From contig CALNVZ010001060.1 of the NCBI GenBank assembly GCA_940671915.1, positions 204,757-268,756 of the forward strand: a DNA stretch of 64,000 nt, given 5' to 3'. The stretch's first letter is position 1. Each line of letters opens with the position of its first letter. The notes under the pieces are model-generated. The model worked only from the letters and a program-made list of their open reading frames with translations. It did no database searches and had not been told where the DNA came from. This document shows, piece by piece, positions 60,500 through 64,000 of the stretch. The position numbers and the translations under genes are program-made. This DNA comes from Paracentrotus lividus (Eukaryota > Echinodermata > Echinoidea > Camarodonta > Echinidae).

Positions 60500-61176
60500 A
60501 TGTTGTTAGTTAATAGATTCTCCACACCAGATGGAGGAAATACACATTGGGCAAGCTTATAACATTATTGTGATGAATTGTAATCAGATCTTTATTCACA
60601 TAGATGACGTTCCAAACGATGATTGATATAAGTAGTGATCTTGTCACTCTCTGCGAAGACGCCGTCCACATGCGAATATGCATGTGATATGCGGAAAATA
60701 TCGACCCATCGAGTAAAAGATTCTATTGTGACAATGTTCCAAAGTGAACAGACTTTTTCTAAACCAATCGAAATGAAATTACCATCTCTGGAAAGGTGAG
60801 AATCAAGCTTTTGAAAACGGCTTGATCATTACTGTAATAAATTGTGCGTTATCCAGGAAGATAATTATGTGCGTATGGACAATTTTAAGAGCAAAAATTG
60901 GCCATATGTACAGGAATGTGTCTGAAGGATTTCGAATTGACACAATACAGGACTTTTTTCCAGTTTTGCAGTAAGTTATTCCTATTTTGAAAAAAAAAAA
61001 GACTCTTAGCGTACTTATTCAAGTTGATCATTTCTTGAAAAGGTAGTTGCTCGCCATAATCAAGAAAACAAAGTAAAAAAAAACTGTGCAAAATACAAAA
61101 TGTCTATGGCAGCGTTTGATTTGCGTAGAGTGATAGCGCCCTCTTCCTCTTAAGTTTACAACTAGAATTGATATGA
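60500..61176 (+). repeat. Diverged internal copy of the A/B right end
   Basis: It parallels 4640-5302 and 63220-63896 and finishes with the same TAGAATTGATATG. It is clearly more diverged than those two are from each other. Together with 59470-59685 it would form a short stand-alone family member. Confidence 0.65.
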
Positions 61177-61647
61177 TTTTTTGGGGCCTTCGGCCATTAA
61201 AGAGGTCATCATGCATAATTGAAAATGACATGATATGTATAGGACAGGCATCTATATTGGTTGATATACTTATTTCATGGTATTTTCGATGAATAAATAG
61301 CAATTCAGTCCTAGTTTTGTTTTTGTTGTCTCTAACTAAGACAAAAAATGTCATTTCTTGCCAAATGTAAACGTAACATGTGGTATTCTGATAATTAAAC
61401 CTAGGTGTAACCCCAGTCTTAACTAGAAATTTAGACCACACTTCTATGGAGTACTGTGTTTTATCTTATCTTCTATAATCATGGCAGAGCAACCAATTTA
61501 TTAAAATTCATTGTATTTTCATACTTTCCCAATCTTCTCATCTCATGACACATATGACAACTTTTGCTGCCGGACTAGAATAATTTTTACCTTGTTAATG
61601 AGTCGACAACTGGCACTCCATAAAAGTGTGGTCTAACCTAGGGTTAA

Positions 61648-62233
61648 AGACCGTTGACGGAGTATATACAACCTTACATCGATTGAAAGCTAAGTAGGCG
61701 TATGACATAAATACCGCAAAAATAAATTAAATTTTCATAACAGTATTCATAAAAAGATGATCGAACCTCAACCAGGCCATCCCTCCCAAGTACTCGTAAA
61801 AGTACCCCTATTATATAATGCGGCTGATGACGTCAAAGAAGTTTAAGGGAATGCTACTGCCAGGCATGATTGGGTTTCGCCTTTAGAAAACACGTTTGTA
61901 TTGCTATGTCAGAACAATAGAATTCTAGCACACATGGGGTCTATTGTTCTGACATAGCAATACAAACGTGTTTTCTAAAGCCGAAACCCTATCATGCCTG
62001 GCAGCAGCATTCCCTTAAACTTCTGTGACGTCATCAGCCGCATTATATAATAAGGGTACTTTTACGAGTACTTGGGAGGGATGGCCTGGTCGAGGTTCGA
62101 TCACCTTTTTAATGAAATACTTTCTAAATGGAAGATAAAAATGCTTTATTTGGGAATTGTTGTATTAGGAAAAAATATCACCTTTCGTTTTATATGTAAT
62201 TCCGGTTTTCATTTCTCGGTCCGGTCTGGGACT
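61648..62233. mobile_element. 586-bp TTAA insertion with long palindrome
   Basis: Bounded by TTAA at 61644-61647 and 62234-62237. Element A has the single uninterrupted TTAA at 3650-3653. Inside, arms 61743-61920 and 61941-62120 are near-perfect inverse copies around a 20-nt loop. TTAA specificity is typical of piggyBac-type transposons; the outer termini match weakly. No transposase is encoded. Confidence 0.85.
61743..62120. repeat. Near-perfect 378-bp hairpin
   Basis: Two arms of about 178-180 bp with few mismatches, sharing GTATTGCTATGTCAGAACAA and CTCCCAAGTACTCGTAAAAG with their complements. The high arm identity means the structure is young or is maintained by gene conversion. Confidence 0.85.
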
Positions 62234-63896
62234 TTAACTAAACCATGGCTATGAGACTACCACCCAACGACGCACACCATGCCCACAGCAGCGCCAACGC
62301 CCATTTCCGTTATACCATCCATCCTTAATTTTAAAAGCTTTTCTGAAATCCTCAGTTAATTCCTTTCAGAAAATATATGCTTTTATGTATAAGGGGTGTA
62401 GTAGATTCAAATAAAAGAGACACAATTTCCATGTTGCAAAAATCATGTCACACGAAACTGGCCCAATTAAAAACGCATGGCCATGTTAACAATTTGAATT
62501 GGTTTTAAGATCATTTGATATTCAGAAGAAAATTATATATACATCGTAGTAAATAATATTTGAACGATTTCTTTCAATAAAATTATTGTTCAGGTTTGTT
62601 ATGTTGGATGTATAAAGCATATATAAACCATAATGTTAAATTCGATGGATGAAATAAATATATCACTGGATGGTCAAAGATCATACCTCATGTTCTGGCG
62701 GGTTTGGGATATTGAAAGCCAATGTTATTGTAGCCTATTAATATAAAATTTACATATAATTTATATTTGATATAATTTGAGCGTCAGAAAATTATATAAA
62801 TATATACTTAAAAGGAACAAAACTTCTGAAAAAAATGCAGGCCTCGGTCTATCTGGCCGCTACCCGCGCCACCCCCCCCCCCTCATCCTCACACCCGAAT
62901 ATTGAATTAAATATTGTAATTTATATTGGGTATGAAGTTAATTGAAACGATGATGGATGAGAATATACAAATTATTATGATGGCTTTTGGATGTGTGTGT
63001 CGTTAGCTGCCAGTGGCCAAAGTTACATCTAGATTGACTTGTAAAGAAAACGCACGTAACGTAGGCTTTCGTGCTGCTATTGATTAGCGCATAAAAAAAA
63101 AAAATCCTCGCGTAAGAAAGACTGTCCCCCTGCATGTCGAATGGGTTTGCCCGTCTCCGTGTAGGAGCAAATACTGCGCGTGGACGTGAAGAAGAATTTA
63201 ATGAACTTTTCTCATGATTTTAATTAGTAGATGCTTCAGACCAGATGGAGGAAAAAAGACATTTTGGAAAGCCTATAACATGATTGTGCTGAAGTTGTAA
63301 TCAGAACCTGTATTTTTCATAGATTGATGCTCAAACCAAGAGATTCTCGCCAAGCGAACACCGTTCGCATTATTTTCTATGCGATATGCATGTGATTTGC
63401 GTAAACATTGACCAATCGAGAGAAAAAAAATCTTTTTATAAAAGTTCAAAGTGACAGGACTTTTTCTTAACCAATCTAGAAATAAATAATACCATTAAAT
63501 GAAAGCTAGAGAATTCGACCTTTTAAAAACGCTGTGTGATCATCAAAGTGTATATAATTATGCGTCATTGAGGAGCAAGATTTTGAAGGCGCAATGAGCT
63601 GTTCTGGGCTCAAAATTGGCCATATTGTACAGGAATATGTTCTGACCAGGCTTGGAATGATCAAGTGACAGGACTTTTTTCCCCTTTGCAATAAGTTATC
63701 CCTATTTCTGAAAAATTCAGACTGTGAACGTACTCAATCAAATTGATCATTTTTTGAAAGGGTAGTTGCTCGCTCACAAATAAAGAAAATAAAGTGAAAA
63801 ACTGTCCAAAAACAGAAAAAGTAAATGGGAGCGTTCGCTTTGAGTAGAATGGTAGCGCTCCTCTATCCTCTTAAGTTTACAACTAGAATTGATATG

Positions 63897-64000
63897 GGTC
63901 AATTTGAAGCCCCAATGTTTAGCTTAACATGGCGCCCCTACCTTTAAGCTCAATTTGGCGCCCCCGAAGTTTAATGTCGATTTTGAGCCCCCCTAAATTT
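63897..64000 (+). repeat. GGCGCC minisatellite resumes
   Basis: Units such as AACATGGCGCCCCTACC and AATTTGGCGCCCCCGAAG continue to the window end. The unit order matches 58870-58985, so this is the same array on the far side of element B. Confidence 0.8.

Larger units (their letters stand above)
59470..63896 (+). mobile_element. Element B: 4.4-kb copy of the A/B family inside the minisatellite
   Basis: It has the same 13-bp ends as element A: CATATCAATTCTA (59470) and TAGAATTGATATG (to 63896). The minisatellite runs up to AAGTTTAA on the left and resumes with GGTCAATTTG on the right, so the boundaries are clear. It contains an intact GGGAGACC element (59686-60487), a diverged extra copy of its own right end (60500-61176), a stretch absent from A (61177-61368) and a TTAA insertion (61648-62233). 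No transposase is recognised. Confidence 0.8.

Noticed and set aside
59470-63896. A/B pair as a simple segmental duplication
   Set aside because: Matching stops exactly at 13-bp inverted ends in both copies, and B sits cleanly within a minisatellite, which fits transposition better.

Overview
This is repeat-dominated intergenic DNA from an animal. It is AT-rich, with LINE reverse-transcriptase remnants, many small DNA transposons with terminal inverted repeats (TIRs), long (ATT)n and (TA)n microsatellites, and many poly-G/poly-C runs. The mixture resembles echinoderm (probably sea urchin) intergenic DNA; that assignment is an inference from repeat style, not from a diagnostic gene. There is no operon, rRNA, tRNA or CRISPR array. 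The only host-coding candidate is one exon near 36.2-36.44 kb resembling part of a Death-fold domain. The window holds one 540-base assembly gap (25466-26005).

Layout. 0-2.7 kb: featureless AT-rich DNA with one AACGTT-rich transposon end. 2.76-5.30 kb: element A, a TIR transposon whose longer sister, element B, lies at 59.47-63.90 kb. 5.35-8.87 kb: a Tc1-like element carrying a 127-bp hAT miniature element, then a 2.1-kb TIR element. 8.88-10.02 kb: the 3' end of an L1-type LINE. 11.15-35.66 kb: a deeply nested block. A repeat built of ~590-bp modules with CACGTG palindromes (here 'R') is split by a 19.3-kb giant TIR element ('G', 13805-33099), and G itself contains an unsplit copy of R (about 16.6-18.39 kb). 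The inner copy serves as an empty-site witness for four separate insertions into the outer copy. G has long TIRs, a 6-bp target duplication and an interior of nested inverted repeats, and it shows no recognisable protein gene.

35.7-37.2 kb: the Death-like exon and quiet flanks. 37.4-39.1 kb: a 1.7-kb relative of the element at 6.74-8.87 kb. 39.1-39.9 kb: two short tandem repeats. 40.9-44.0 kb: a TA-flanked TIR element abutting a decayed minus-strand LINE. 45.3-46.4 kb: a minisatellite carrying a 779-bp element with a 4-bp TTAG duplication. 48.1-51.1 kb: two plus-strand LINE pieces. 52.0-53.1 kb: a Mutator-like element with a 9-bp duplication. 54.7-55.3 kb: a TA-flanked miniature element carrying a TTAA insertion. 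55.7-57.1 kb: a cluster of short GC-rich palindromes. 57.2-59.5 kb and 63.9 kb to the window end: a GGCGCC-rich minisatellite interrupted by element B.

The strongest evidence in the window comes from pairs of filled and empty sites that can be read side by side. These fix element ends and target duplications without any database. All similarity statements are from reading by eye; no alignment or search was run.
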